The notes beneath the pieces were generated by a model, which was not told where the DNA came from, made no database searches, and saw only the letters and a list, made by a program, of their open reading frames with translations. A stretch of 64,000 nucleotides of DNA, taken from the NCBI GenBank assembly GCA_001899205.1, contig MKVL01000038.1:1938-65937 (forward strand), read 5' to 3'. The stretch is from Mesorhizobium sp. 65-26. Its GTDB lineage: Bacteria > Pseudomonadota > Alphaproteobacteria > Rhizobiales > Rhizobiaceae. Each line of letters begins with the position of its first letter. Positions within the stretch are counted from its first letter, which is position 1. Shown piece after piece: positions 25,877 through 33,531 of the stretch. The translations under genes and the position numbers were made by a program.

Positions 25877-26443
25877 TTGGCGATTTCTCCACCCAGCGAC
25901 ATCGTTCTGGATGTCGCGCGCGCCGCTGAACCCACGGACATCGAGGCCGCCCGCATGGCGCTCGCGAAGCGCGCTGGCGCCCCGTCGGGGAGCTTTTCCG
26001 TCGACACCGCGGCCTCGGTCGATGCCGGCTCGATCCTGTCCCGCGCCACCGCCCAGAAGACCGACGCCAACTCCGCCGACAAGTTCAAGCGCTTCGAGGC
26101 GATGGTGCTGCAGACCTTCATCCAGAACATGCTGCCGAAGGACACCGAGCAGGTCTACGGCAAGGGGCTTGCCGGCGACATGTGGAAATCGCAGCTCGCC
26201 GAGCGCATGGCCGACGCCATGGCCACGCGCGGCGGCATCGGCATCGCCAAGTCGCTGCTCGCGGACCATTACCGCAAGGGCGAGCGCACGGTGCCGATCG
26301 GACCGGTCTCGGGCGGACCGGACAAGGCCGCTCTCGACCTGCAGACCAGCCTCTCCACCTCGCTGGTGCATGAATTGCAGCGCAAGGCGGCGAACTCCAT
26401 GACCGGCGACGAAACGCCTGTCAAAACCGAGGTGAAGATCTAG
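25877..26443 (+). CDS. Rod-binding protein, FlgJ N-terminal domain type
   Basis: 188 residues. The central block (about 65-125) is the FlgJ rod-cap domain: FKRFEAMVLQTFIQNMLPKD, GKGLAGDMWKSQLAERMADAMATRGGIGIAKSL. The muramidase half found in enteric FlgJ is absent, as in other alphaproteobacteria, where a separate transglycosylase (possibly the gene at 4243) may do that work. A TTG at 25877 after AAAGGGCGGG is taken as start, giving MAISPPSDIVLDVARAA, which is in keeping with the family. A later ATG would cut the N-terminus. It is followed 2 bp later by the next gene. Confidence 0.85.
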   Translation: MAISPPSDIVLDVARAAEPTDIEAARMALAKRAGAPSGSFSVDTAASVDAGSILSRATAQKTDANSADKFKRFEAMVLQTFIQNMLPKDTEQVYGKGLAGDMWKSQLAERMADAMATRGGIGIAKSLLADHYRKGERTVPIGPVSGGPDKAALDLQTSLSTSLVHELQRKAANSMTGDETPVKTEVKI

Positions 26444-26445
26444 CC

Positions 26446-26865
26446 ATGGCCGACTATTCGGAATTCACGTCGAACCTGCCGGCACGCATGGGCATGGCGG
26501 AGGTATCGCCCGCGCGACCCGGCAACCTCGCCGCCATCATCGGCCGCATCGAGGAAGTGGTCGACGAGGAAACGGCCGGAATCCGCAGCGGCACGGACTA
26601 CGATCTCAAGGCCTCGAACGCGCGCAAGAGCCGCTACCTCTACGAGCTCAACCGCGCCATGAAGGGCGGCAGCGAGGCGGAGTTCCTCGAACAGCATCGC
26701 GAGGGCCTGATCAGGCTGCGCCACAAGCTGGCGACGAACGAGGCGGCGATCCTGGCCCATCTCAATGCCGTCAATGAAATCGCCAACCTGCTGAAGGACG
26801 CCATCCAGAACTCCGAGGCGGACGGCACCTATTCGGCCGGCGAATTCGGCTGGGCAAGGTCATGA
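26446..26865 (+). CDS. FlgN-like flagellar chaperone
   Basis: 139 residues, mainly helical. The region from about residue 25 to 125 (LAAIIGRIEEVVDEETAGIR, LNAVNEIANLLKDAIQNSEADGTYS) resembles FlgN, the export chaperone for the junction proteins FlgK and FlgL. The N..NxxNE-type helix close to the end fits that family. It starts 2 bp after the FlgJ-like gene, in the same operon. The identification rests on pattern and context. Confidence 0.7.
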   Translation: MADYSEFTSNLPARMGMAEVSPARPGNLAAIIGRIEEVVDEETAGIRSGTDYDLKASNARKSRYLYELNRAMKGGSEAEFLEQHREGLIRLRHKLATNEAAILAHLNAVNEIANLLKDAIQNSEADGTYSAGEFGWARS

Positions 26866-26914
26866 CCGGACAGGCCGCCATCGGCTTGGCCGCTGCACGG
26901 CATGGGACCGACCG

Positions 26915-27433
26915 GTGATCAAGTTCATCGCCGCGGCCGTCTGGATCTGCGCCGCTACCCTCGGCGCGGTCTTCTACTCGTTCCAGATCGCCGGCGCGCA
27001 TGGCGTGGGTGAGAAGCCGAAGCCGATGCTGGGCGGCCTGGACTACGTCAAGACCGACATCATCTCGGTGCCGCTCGTTCGCGATGCCAGGATCGACGGC
27101 TATTTCCTCACCAAGCTCGTCTATACCGTCGAGCCGGAGCAGATCAAAAAGCTCTCCATTCCCGCCGAGGCGCTGATCACCGATCAGGTCTATTCCTATC
27201 TCTACGCCAACCCGCAGATTGACTTCACCCGGAAGGAGACCGTCGACCTCGACGCCTTCCGCTCCGCCATCCGCGACACCATCAACGCGCGCGTCGGCGC
27301 GCCACTGGTGCACGAAGTGCTGATCGACCAGATCAACTTCCTGGCCAAGGATGAGATCCGCGACAACTGGCTGCGTCGCCGTCAGGGCGGCACGACCGCC
27401 TCCGAGATGTCGAAGGCCTTCAAGCAGCATTGA
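26915..27433 (+). CDS. FliL-like membrane-anchored protein closing the flagellar block
   Basis: 172 residues from a GTG. One N-terminal membrane segment (IKFIAAAVWICAATLGAVFY) is followed by a periplasmic domain of mixed strands and helices (VKTDIISVPLVRDARIDGYFLTKLVYTV, FRSAIRDTINARVGAPLVHEVLI). That topology and the FliL-like sequence of strand, long helix and final strand suggest a FliL relative, a stator-associated protein. It could as well be an unrelated rhizobial protein. It lies 49 bp after the FlgN-like gene and is the last of the flagellar series. Confidence 0.6.
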   Translation: MIKFIAAAVWICAATLGAVFYSFQIAGAHGVGEKPKPMLGGLDYVKTDIISVPLVRDARIDGYFLTKLVYTVEPEQIKKLSIPAEALITDQVYSYLYANPQIDFTRKETVDLDAFRSAIRDTINARVGAPLVHEVLIDQINFLAKDEIRDNWLRRRQGGTTASEMSKAFKQH

Positions 27434-27532
27434 CCGCTTCCGCTGGGGCGCCGCGCGGCTGCCGCCCTGGCTCCGCCTATCGCCGTTGCTTCGCATGCGC
27501 GGCAACGGCCTCCGACATTCACGCCGGAATAT

Positions 27533-27563
27533 CGTTGACGTAAACGTCAACGCAAGACTATAT
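27533..27563 (+). promoter_or_regulatory. Palindromic operator over a sigma-70 type promoter of the SCP2 gene
   Basis: CGTTGACGTAAACGTCAACG (27533-27552) is a perfect 20-bp palindrome. Its TTGACG (27535-27540) also makes a good -35 box, 17 bp before CTATAT (27558-27563) as -10. Sites of the form TTGACGTxxACGTCAA are used by MerR-family LiuR-type regulators of branched-chain amino acid and fatty acid catabolism. No such regulator gene is in the window. Confidence 0.6.
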
Positions 27564-27655
27564 GCCCCCGGGGTTGCATCCATGGCCAGCATGCGGGCGG
27601 CGTCTTCGACCGATCGAGGCCGGCGCGCGACAACACAATGACAAAGGAGAATCGC

Positions 27656-27940
27656 GTGAGCGTTCAGGAGATTGCCGACAAGATCAGGTCGCGCGTGGCA
27701 AGCGCCGGGTTCGATCGCTCGGTGAAGTTCGATACCGGCGCCGACGGCGTCATCGTCATCGATGGCGCGACCGTGTCCAACACCGACGCGCCGACCGATT
27801 GCACGATCAAGCTGTCGCTCGACGACCTCGAGTCGCTGATCGCCGGCGACCTCAACCCGACCATGGCTTTCATGACCGGCAAGATAAAGATCGAAGGCGA
27901 CATGTCCGTCGCCATGGCGCTCAGCCAGTTGATCGGCTGA
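27656..27940 (+). CDS. SCP2 sterol-binding domain protein
   Basis: 94 residues forming one SCP2-like domain that binds lipids or acyl-CoA in a hydrophobic pocket. Key parts: VQEIADKIRSRVASAGFDRSVKFD, CTIKLSLDDLESLIAGDLNPTMAFMTGKIKIEGDM, the last being the hallmark. The GTG at 27656 is preferred to ATG 27638, because AAAGGAGA lies 6 bases before it and inside the longer frame. It stands alone between a palindromic promoter and a strong terminator, so it is a monocistronic gene. The lipid ligand is unknown. Confidence 0.87.
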   Translation: MSVQEIADKIRSRVASAGFDRSVKFDTGADGVIVIDGATVSNTDAPTDCTIKLSLDDLESLIAGDLNPTMAFMTGKIKIEGDMSVAMALSQLIG

Positions 27941-27962
27941 TCGCCGATCCCACGATACGAGA

Positions 27963-27991
27963 ACGCCGCCCATCGGGCGGCGTTTCTTTTT
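27963..27991 (+). terminator. Rho-independent terminator after the SCP2 gene
   Basis: A perfect 9-bp stem (ACGCCGCCC / GGGCGGCGT) with a 3-base loop is followed by TTCTTTTTA. It sits 23 bp after the stop codon. Confidence 0.9.
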
Positions 27992-28072
27992 ACGATGCGT
28001 CGCGAGGATGCGGCTGGATCACCGATGGAGCGGAATGAGCCGCCTCGTTGGAGCTCACCTCGCCCTATCCAG

Positions 28073-28822
28073 TTACAGCGGCAGCGGTCGCTGCTTGCGG
28101 CCAGCCGCCTTCAGCGTGCCAGCCGCGCCATCGAGCGCGCCGGGCACCAGTTCAAGCGCCAGGAAACGGTGGCGCTCGTAGGGGCCGGGCATGGCCAGCC
28201 GGCCCGTCTTTAGCGACGAGAAGCCGAAGCGCTCGTAATAGGGCGCGTCGCCGACCAGCAGCACGGCGCGATGCCCGAGACGCTCGGCCTCGGCAATGGC
28301 GTGGCGCATCAGCGCCGAGCCGATGCCGGCATTCTTGATCGACGGGTCGACCGCGAGCGGGCCGAGCAGGAGCGCGGCGCCGCCCCCCTCGCCCAGCCTC
28401 ACATCCCACAGCCGCACCGTACCGACGACGGCGCCCGCCCCGTCGCGCGCGACGAAGGCAAGCCCTTCCGAGGGCCGGCGGCCACGCCGGAGCTTCTCGG
28501 ACGACTTCGTCTTGCGCTTGGGACCCATGGACAGGTCGAGCAACGCCTCGCGCGCGTCGACGTCGCCTTCGGCCTCGGCGACGACGATGACAGCGGGGAC
28601 GGCCCCCTCACCCGGCGCGCCGCGCGAGCCAACCTCTCCCCGGTGGGGAGAGGAGGGCGCCGGCGCGATCCCGGACGAAGCAAAGGCTGCTTCGCCCTGT
28701 TGGAATGCGCCAGGAAGCGTTGCCTCCAGGCTCTTGTCCCAAACGGGAGCAAGATCGCCCGAAAGGCCGGATGAGGGGGCAATGTCGGTGGCCGCAACGG
28801 CCGATTTGATCAGGTATTCCAT
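28073..28822 (-). CDS. GNAT acetyltransferase with a repeat-encoded N-terminal insertion
   Basis: 249 residues. The GNAT domain lies at about 75-225: GLAFVARDGAGAVVGTVRLWDV, LGPLAVDPSIKNAGIGSALMRHAI (acetyl-CoA loop) and LVGDAPYYERFGFSS. The acetyl acceptor is unknown. Residues about 14-73 are not part of the fold. They are encoded by a 179-bp palindromic repeat (28602-28780) that reads through in frame and gives a Gly/Pro/Ser-rich stretch (including APSSPHRGEVGSRG). The first 14 residues lie beyond it. Related GNAT proteins would begin near VPAVIVVAEAEGDV. Alternatively translation starts inside or after the repeat, but no better start with a ribosome site was seen. Confidence 0.8.
   Translation of the reverse strand: MEYLIKSAVAATDIAPSSGLSGDLAPVWDKSLEATLPGAFQQGEAAFASSGIAPAPSSPHRGEVGSRGAPGEGAVPAVIVVAEAEGDVDAREALLDLSMGPKRKTKSSEKLRRGRRPSEGLAFVARDGAGAVVGTVRLWDVRLGEGGGAALLLGPLAVDPSIKNAGIGSALMRHAIAEAERLGHRAVLLVGDAPYYERFGFSSLKTGRLAMPGPYERHRFLALELVPGALDGAAGTLKAAGRKQRPLPL
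28602..28780. repeat. MITE-like palindromic element inside a coding region
   Basis: The ends, GCCCCCTCACCCGG (28602-28615) and CCGGATGAGGGGGC (28767-28780), are inverted repeats matching at 13 of 14 positions. Inside lies a second palindrome, CCTCTCCCCGGTGGGGAGAGG (28633-28653), typical of abundant rhizobial intergenic elements. No transposase is encoded. It lies within the 5' part of the GNAT gene on the minus strand and keeps the frame open. Confidence 0.75.
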
Positions 28823-28870
28823 ATCCGCGATCCCTTGCGAGCGGAGATCTGTTCCACAAGCGAGCCGAGG

Positions 28871-28929
28871 CGGGCGACAAAGTCGCCCGCGCCGGATGAT
28901 CTGAACGGCTCTTGCGAGCCGGTCAGATC
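28871..28929 (-). terminator. Two tandem hairpins at the end of the decarboxylase gene
   Basis: On the minus strand the first hairpin (28898-28929, 14-bp arms, 13 pairs, loop of 4) starts inside the last codons of the decarboxylase gene and includes its stop. The second (28871-28889) is a perfect 8-bp stem, CGGGCGAC/GTCGCCCG. There is no long T-run, so they may end transcription weakly or protect the mRNA 3' end. Confidence 0.55.
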
Positions 28930-30056
28930 ACGTAGGATCGGAGGGGCTCGAAGCCGTTGAACGCGACCGCCGAATAGGTGGTCGTGTAGGCGCCGGTGCC
29001 CTCGATCAGCACCTCGTCGCCGATGGTCAGCGACAGGGGCAGCGGGTACGGCGTCTTCTCGTACATCACGTCGGCCGAATCGCAGGTCGGGCCGGCGAGC
29101 ACGCAAGGTGCCGTCTCGCCGCCGTCATGCGCCGTCACGATCGGGTAACGGATCGCCTCGTCCATCGTCTCGGCGAGACCGCCGAACTTGCCGATGTCGA
29201 GGAACACCCAGCGCACATTGTCGTTGTCGGCCTTCTTGGAGATCAGCACGACTTCCGACTTGATAACGCCGGCGTTGCCGACCATGCCGCGACCCGGCTC
29301 GATGATGGTCTCGGGCAGCGCGTTGCCGAAGTGCTTGCGCAGCGCCGAGAAGATCGCCTGGCCATAGGCCTGCGCCGCCGGCACGTCGCGCAGGTAGCGC
29401 GTCGGGAAGCCTCCGCCCATATTGACCATCTTCAGCACGATGCCTTCCTCGGCCAGCGTCGCGAACACCCTCTTGGCATCGGCCAGCGCGCGATCCCAGG
29501 CGGTCAGGTCGGTCTGCTGCGAGCCGACGTGGAACGACACGCCATAGGCGTCGAGGCCGAGCTCCCTGGCGCGGCGCAGCACGTCGACGGCCATCGCCGG
29601 CACGCAGCCGAACTTGCGCGACAGCGGCCACTCGGCGCCCTCGCCGTCGGTGAGCACGCGGCAGAAGACACGCGCGCCGGGCGCGACGCGGGCGATCTTC
29701 TCGACCTCCTCGACGCAATCCACGGCGAACAGGCGGATGCCGAGCTGGTAGGCGCGTGCGATGTCACGCTCCTTCTTGATGGTGTTGCCGAAGGAAATGC
29801 GGTCGGCCGGCGCGCCGGCATCCATCGCCATCTCGACCTCGGCAACCGATGCGGTGTCGAAGGACGAGCCCATCGCAGCAAGGAGACGCAGGATTTCCGG
29901 CGCCGGGTTTGCTTTCACCGCATAGTAGATCTTGGAATCGGGCAACGCCTTCTCGAAGGCGCGGAAATTGTCGCGCACGACATCGAGGTCGACGACAAGG
30001 CACGGACCGCTCGGACGTCGGGTGGCGAGGAAGTCGAGGATGCGCTGAGTAGCCAT
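28923..30056 (-). CDS. Ornithine/lysine decarboxylase, PLP fold type III
   Basis: 377 residues, normal for the bacterial alanine-racemase-like decarboxylases. It would convert ornithine to putrescine (or lysine to cadaverine), the first step of polyamine synthesis. Lys48 in YYAVKANP binds pyridoxal phosphate. MGGGFPTRY is the phosphate-binding Gly loop, EPGRGMVG follows, and Cys325-Asp326 in GPTCDSADVMYE is the active-site pair donated to the partner subunit. A structured leader RNA upstream suggests polyamine-linked control. Homospermidine synthase at 55990 would use the putrescine. Substrate choice between ornithine and lysine cannot be read here. Confidence 0.92.
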   Translation of the reverse strand: MATQRILDFLATRRPSGPCLVVDLDVVRDNFRAFEKALPDSKIYYAVKANPAPEILRLLAAMGSSFDTASVAEVEMAMDAGAPADRISFGNTIKKERDIARAYQLGIRLFAVDCVEEVEKIARVAPGARVFCRVLTDGEGAEWPLSRKFGCVPAMAVDVLRRARELGLDAYGVSFHVGSQQTDLTAWDRALADAKRVFATLAEEGIVLKMVNMGGGFPTRYLRDVPAAQAYGQAIFSALRKHFGNALPETIIEPGRGMVGNAGVIKSEVVLISKKADNDNVRWVFLDIGKFGGLAETMDEAIRYPIVTAHDGGETAPCVLAGPTCDSADVMYEKTPYPLPLSLTIGDEVLIEGTGAYTTTYSAVAFNGFEPLRSYVI

Positions 30057-30596
30057 CGGGTTTCTCCATCACGCCTTACGGCGCGCACAAGGGTGCGGAC
30101 GCGGGCCGTCGGCCTCGCGAAACGCGATCAAACAAAGGCGGGACGAAAATTCCATGGAACCAGCCGGTGGAGACCCCGGAACCATGAAACGCCGTCTCGC
30201 GGCGATGAACCTAGCCTTGCCCGGCTTCGGTTCGCTTTGTCTGCCTTGGCTTGGATTGGGAGAACCCCGTTCCGCACTGCCGGCAATGAAGGTGTGCCTC
30301 TTCAGTAACCCCGGTCTTTGGACGACCGGCAGAGAACCAGAAAGGCCCGCACCGTCGTTGCTTCAAGGTGTCCTCGGTCTGGCGGTTGGCCACTAGACCG
30401 ACTGGAGGGGTTAGCTCCAGTTACCTTACCGATTTCCCTCACCATTCGAGGATCGGCGGACACCCACAGGCACGTGCGACTTTGGGCAAGCGCGATATAT
30501 GGCCGGCGTCCGTCACAATCAATAAAAATCGTATCCGCGGTTGTAAAATTTCTGGCATCGAACAATGTAACGAAAAACGCATCCGGATATCGAACG
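30057..30596. other. Divergent intergenic region between decarboxylase and amidase
   Basis: 540 bp with no convincing gene. The part at 30311-30420 forms several hairpins on the minus strand (listed separately) and is the leader of the decarboxylase mRNA. The part from about 30500 to 30590 is AT-rich (AATAAAAATCG, TTGTAAAATTTC) and probably holds the amidase promoter. A 60-codon GTG-started minus-strand frame at 30211-30393 overlaps the hairpins and is not taken as a gene. Confidence 0.6.
30311..30420 (-). ncRNA. Structured leader RNA of the decarboxylase gene, speF-motif candidate
   Basis: Read on the minus strand, three hairpins follow each other: CTGGAG/CTCCAG (30402-30420), CGGTCT/AGACCG (30375-30400, inner pairs also possible) and CCGGTC/GACCGG with a 7-base loop (30311-30329). 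They lie 255-365 bases before the decarboxylase start. The speF motif is a conserved leader RNA found upstream of ornithine decarboxylase genes in alphaproteobacteria, and position and gene fit. I could not align it to the published consensus, so the family assignment is an inference. Confidence 0.5.
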
Positions 30597-31796
30597 ATGA
30601 CAGGCACGCGCGGCCCTCTGAATGCCTTCCTCGACCTCGCCGAAATCCCGGTCCCGAGCGCGCAGAATGGCCCGCTGGCGGGGCTGACCCTGGCCGTAAA
30701 GGACATCTTCGACGTCGCCGGCTATCGCACCGGCTGCGGCAATCCGCAAAAGCACGACGAGGCGCAGCCGGCGGCGGCGACCGCGCCGGCCGTCCAGATG
30801 CTGCTTGCTTCGGGCGCGCGATTCGTCGGCAAGACGCAGACCGACGAGCTGGCCTTCTCGCTGATGGGGCTCAACGCGCACTTTCCGACGCCGGTCAACC
30901 CGACCGCGCCCGACCGCATCACTGGTGGCTCCTCCTCGGGTTCGGCTTCCGCCGTCGCCGGCGGCCTCGCCGACATCGCCACCGGTTCCGATACCGGCGG
31001 ATCGGTGCGCGCGCCGGCGAGCTTCTGCGGCCTGATCGGCCTCAGGACCACGCATGGCCGCATTCCGCTTGCGGGCACGATGCCGCTGGCGCCGTCCTTC
31101 GACACGTTCGGCTGGTTCGCCACCGACATGGCGGCCTACGAAAAGGTCGGCGCCATCGAGCTTGGCGAGGACAGGCATCGCCACGCGCTTCGGCGGCCGC
31201 TCTCGCTTGCCGTGCTCGACGAGCTTCTGATCGGCCCCGCCGAGGCCGAGGCTTACGACGGCATGGTCCGCCGCGTCGCGGCGCTGATGGGTGCGCCGAA
31301 GCGGGCGCCGACGCTGTCGCACGGCATCGACGACCTCTACTGGTGCTTCCGCACGCTGCAGGGCCGCGAGGCCTGGCAAAGCCATGGCGCCTGGATCTCG
31401 GCCAGCGGCAACAAGCTCGGCCCCTTCGTCAAGGAACGCTTCGAGCACGGCGCCACGATCGACGCGGCGACAGCCGAGGCCGAGACGGGGCGCCGCAACG
31501 CCTTCCGCAACGAACTCGGCGACCTCCTTGGCGACGATGGCGTTCTGGTGCTGCCGACGGTACCGGGCGCGGCGCCGCTCAAGGCCGCTCCTTTCGACGA
31601 CCTGCAGAGCTGGCGGGAACGCGCGCTGCGCCTGCTGTGCTCGTCCGGCCTGTCCGGCTTCCCCCAGATCACCCTGCCGATCGGATCCGTCGACGGCGCA
31701 CCCTTCGGCCTCTCCTTGCTCGGGCCGAAAGACAGTGACCGGCAGTTGATCGCGCTTGGCGCGAGCATCCTCGCCGCCAGCACGGGAGAGGCATGA
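30597..31796 (+). CDS. Amidase of the amidase-signature family
   Basis: 399 residues. The Ser-cisSer-Lys triad is visible: Lys35 in TLAVKDIFDV, the cis-Ser in GGSSSGSA (110-117), and the nucleophile Ser136 in SDTGGSVRAP. These enzymes hydrolyse amides, and the substrate here is unknown (indoleacetamide-type, acyl-urea and simple aliphatic amides are all possible). At 399 residues it is shorter than GatA (about 480), and no gatB/gatC is near, so it is a catabolic enzyme rather than the tRNA amidotransferase. The LysR gene starts 2 bp after its stop. Confidence 0.87.
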   Translation: MTGTRGPLNAFLDLAEIPVPSAQNGPLAGLTLAVKDIFDVAGYRTGCGNPQKHDEAQPAAATAPAVQMLLASGARFVGKTQTDELAFSLMGLNAHFPTPVNPTAPDRITGGSSSGSASAVAGGLADIATGSDTGGSVRAPASFCGLIGLRTTHGRIPLAGTMPLAPSFDTFGWFATDMAAYEKVGAIELGEDRHRHALRRPLSLAVLDELLIGPAEAEAYDGMVRRVAALMGAPKRAPTLSHGIDDLYWCFRTLQGREAWQSHGAWISASGNKLGPFVKERFEHGATIDAATAEAETGRRNAFRNELGDLLGDDGVLVLPTVPGAAPLKAAPFDDLQSWRERALRLLCSSGLSGFPQITLPIGSVDGAPFGLSLLGPKDSDRQLIALGASILAASTGEA

Positions 31797-31797
31797 C

Positions 31798-32697
31798 ATG
31801 GACACACTGACCCGCATGCGGGCCTTCATCGACGTCGTCGAGGCCGAGGGCTTTTCGGCGGCGGCGCGCAAGATCGGCCGTTCCAAGGCGCTGCTGTCGA
31901 AATATGTGCGCGAGCTGGAGGACGAGCTCGGCGCCCTTCTGCTCAACCGCACGACGCGGCAGTTCTCGATGACGGAGGCCGGCCACACCTACTATCGCCG
32001 CGCCTCCGAGATCGTGCGCGAGATCGACAGCCTGGCCGACGCGGTGCGCGAATCCTCCGGCGACGTGCGCGGCCGCATCAAGCTGTCGGCGCCACGTACC
32101 TTCGCCGACGCACCCATCGGGCAGTCGCTCATCGACTTCGCCAAGCAGCATCCCGAGATCGTGCTCGATATTCATCTCGACGACCGCTTCGTCGACCTCG
32201 TCGAGGAAGGCTTCGACCTCGCCGTGCGCATTTCGCGGCTGGAGAACTCATCGCTCATCGCCAGGCGCCTGGCGCCGTTCTCCGTGCTTCTGTGCGGCTC
32301 GCCGGAACTCATCGCCAAGCATGGCATGCCGACGCGGCCGCAGGATCTTGCCCGCGTGCCCTGCATTATCGACACCAACGGCCGCTGGATGACCAACTGG
32401 CCTTTCAAGGGCGACAATGGCGACGCGGTGAGCGTCTCCGTCTCGGGACCGCTCGAGGTCAACAGCCCGATGGCCGCCCGCGCCGCAGCCGTGTCGGGGC
32501 TCGGTTTCTCCATCCTGCCGGACTTCATCGCCGCGCCCGACATTGCCGCCGGCCGGCTGCTGACCGCGCTCGACGATCGTATCCTGTCGGGCGGCGGCAT
32601 CTTCGCCGTCTACCCGCATCGCCGCTATCTGCCAGCCAAGGTCCGCGTCTTCGTCGACTACCTCGTGCAGTGGTTCCGGACACGGGAAGCCGCCTGA
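31798..32697 (+). CDS. LysR-family transcriptional regulator
   Basis: 299 residues, standard length. The N-terminal helix-turn-helix (MDTLTRMRAFIDVVEAEGFSAAARKIGRSKALLSKYVRELE-type, about 1-60) is followed by the periplasmic-binding-like effector domain (about 88-292, KLSAPRTFADAPIGQSLIDFAKQHPEI, VRISRLENSSLIARRLAP). It belongs to the subgroup with the pattern VDLVEEGFDLAVRIS. Cotranscription with the amidase (2 bp gap) suggests it controls that gene or a related catabolic pathway. LysR genes are more often divergent from targets, so the same-strand layout is slightly unusual. Confidence 0.9.
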   Translation: MDTLTRMRAFIDVVEAEGFSAAARKIGRSKALLSKYVRELEDELGALLLNRTTRQFSMTEAGHTYYRRASEIVREIDSLADAVRESSGDVRGRIKLSAPRTFADAPIGQSLIDFAKQHPEIVLDIHLDDRFVDLVEEGFDLAVRISRLENSSLIARRLAPFSVLLCGSPELIAKHGMPTRPQDLARVPCIIDTNGRWMTNWPFKGDNGDAVSVSVSGPLEVNSPMAARAAAVSGLGFSILPDFIAAPDIAAGRLLTALDDRILSGGGIFAVYPHRRYLPAKVRVFVDYLVQWFRTREAA

Positions 32698-32854
32698 AGC
32701 TTTCCCGCCACGGATCGCCGTCGACGACGCAAATCGCCGGCGGTCACGAAAACGGGATCGGCCTGGACAGCGCCAGTCATGGCGCGGTCCCAATTTCGCC
32801 CCCTTTGTGCCCACTGTCGGAGACCTTCCCGAGGCCATGGAATCACGAGGCAGA

Positions 32855-33523
32855 ATGCAGCTGAGACGACGGGCAATCGTGCTGGCTTCGGCCCTGGCGG
32901 CGCTGCTTGCCGCGGCCGGCCCCGCCGAAGTGCACCCGCACGTCTTCGCCGAGGCGCGCCTCGACGTGATCCTGTCCCCGGACCATCAGAGCATCGTTGC
33001 GCTGCGCCATCTCTGGCGCTTCGACGAGCTGTTCTCGAGCACCGTGATGATGGAGTTCGACAAGAACTCCGACCTCAAGCTGGACGACAAGGAACTGAAG
33101 GACGTCGCCGACACCATCCATTCGTCGCTGGCCGAGTTCAACTATTTCCAGCTCGTCACCCAGAACGGCAAGGACGTGAAGATGGTGCCACCGCCGCACC
33201 TGATGGCCAATTTCGACAACGACCAGCTGATCGTCCTGTTCGAATCGCAGCCGGCGCAACCGATCAAGCTGACCGGCAAGATCGACATCGGCGTCTACGA
33301 CCCGACCTTCTACACCGCGATCGACTTCACCGAGGATGCCAACCTCAAGGTCGAGGGTCTGCCCTCGAGCTGCGCCAGCAAGGTCGTACGACCCGATCCC
33401 GACGAGGCGATCAAGGAAAACCAGAAGACCCTGACGGACGCCTTCTTCAACGACCCGACGGGCACCGACATGAGCAAGATCTTCGCCACCAAGCTCGAAT
33501 TGGACTGTCAGCCAGAAGGATAG
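32855..33523 (+). CDS. DUF1007 periplasmic protein, partner of the metal exporter
   Basis: 222 residues. A signal peptide (RRRAIVLASALAALLAAAGPA) is followed by HPHVFAEARLDVIL, the DUF1007 hallmark with metal-suited His residues at the mature N-terminus. The rest is rich in acidic residues (EFDKNSDLKLDDKEL). DUF1007 genes usually stand beside NicO/RcnA-type nickel-cobalt exporters, as here, and may pass metal to them. Start 32855 is chosen because GAGG lies 4 bases upstream and the signal peptide fits. The next gene starts 8 bp after the stop. Confidence 0.85.
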   Translation: MQLRRRAIVLASALAALLAAAGPAEVHPHVFAEARLDVILSPDHQSIVALRHLWRFDELFSSTVMMEFDKNSDLKLDDKELKDVADTIHSSLAEFNYFQLVTQNGKDVKMVPPPHLMANFDNDQLIVLFESQPAQPIKLTGKIDIGVYDPTFYTAIDFTEDANLKVEGLPSSCASKVVRPDPDEAIKENQKTLTDAFFNDPTGTDMSKIFATKLELDCQPEG

Positions 33524-33531
33524 ATCCGGTG

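Noticed and set aside
30211-30393. 60-codon minus-strand frame in the decarboxylase leader as a possible leader peptide
   Set aside because: It starts with GTG, has no ribosome site and overlaps the hairpins. The composition looks random. A leader peptide remains possible but is not supported.
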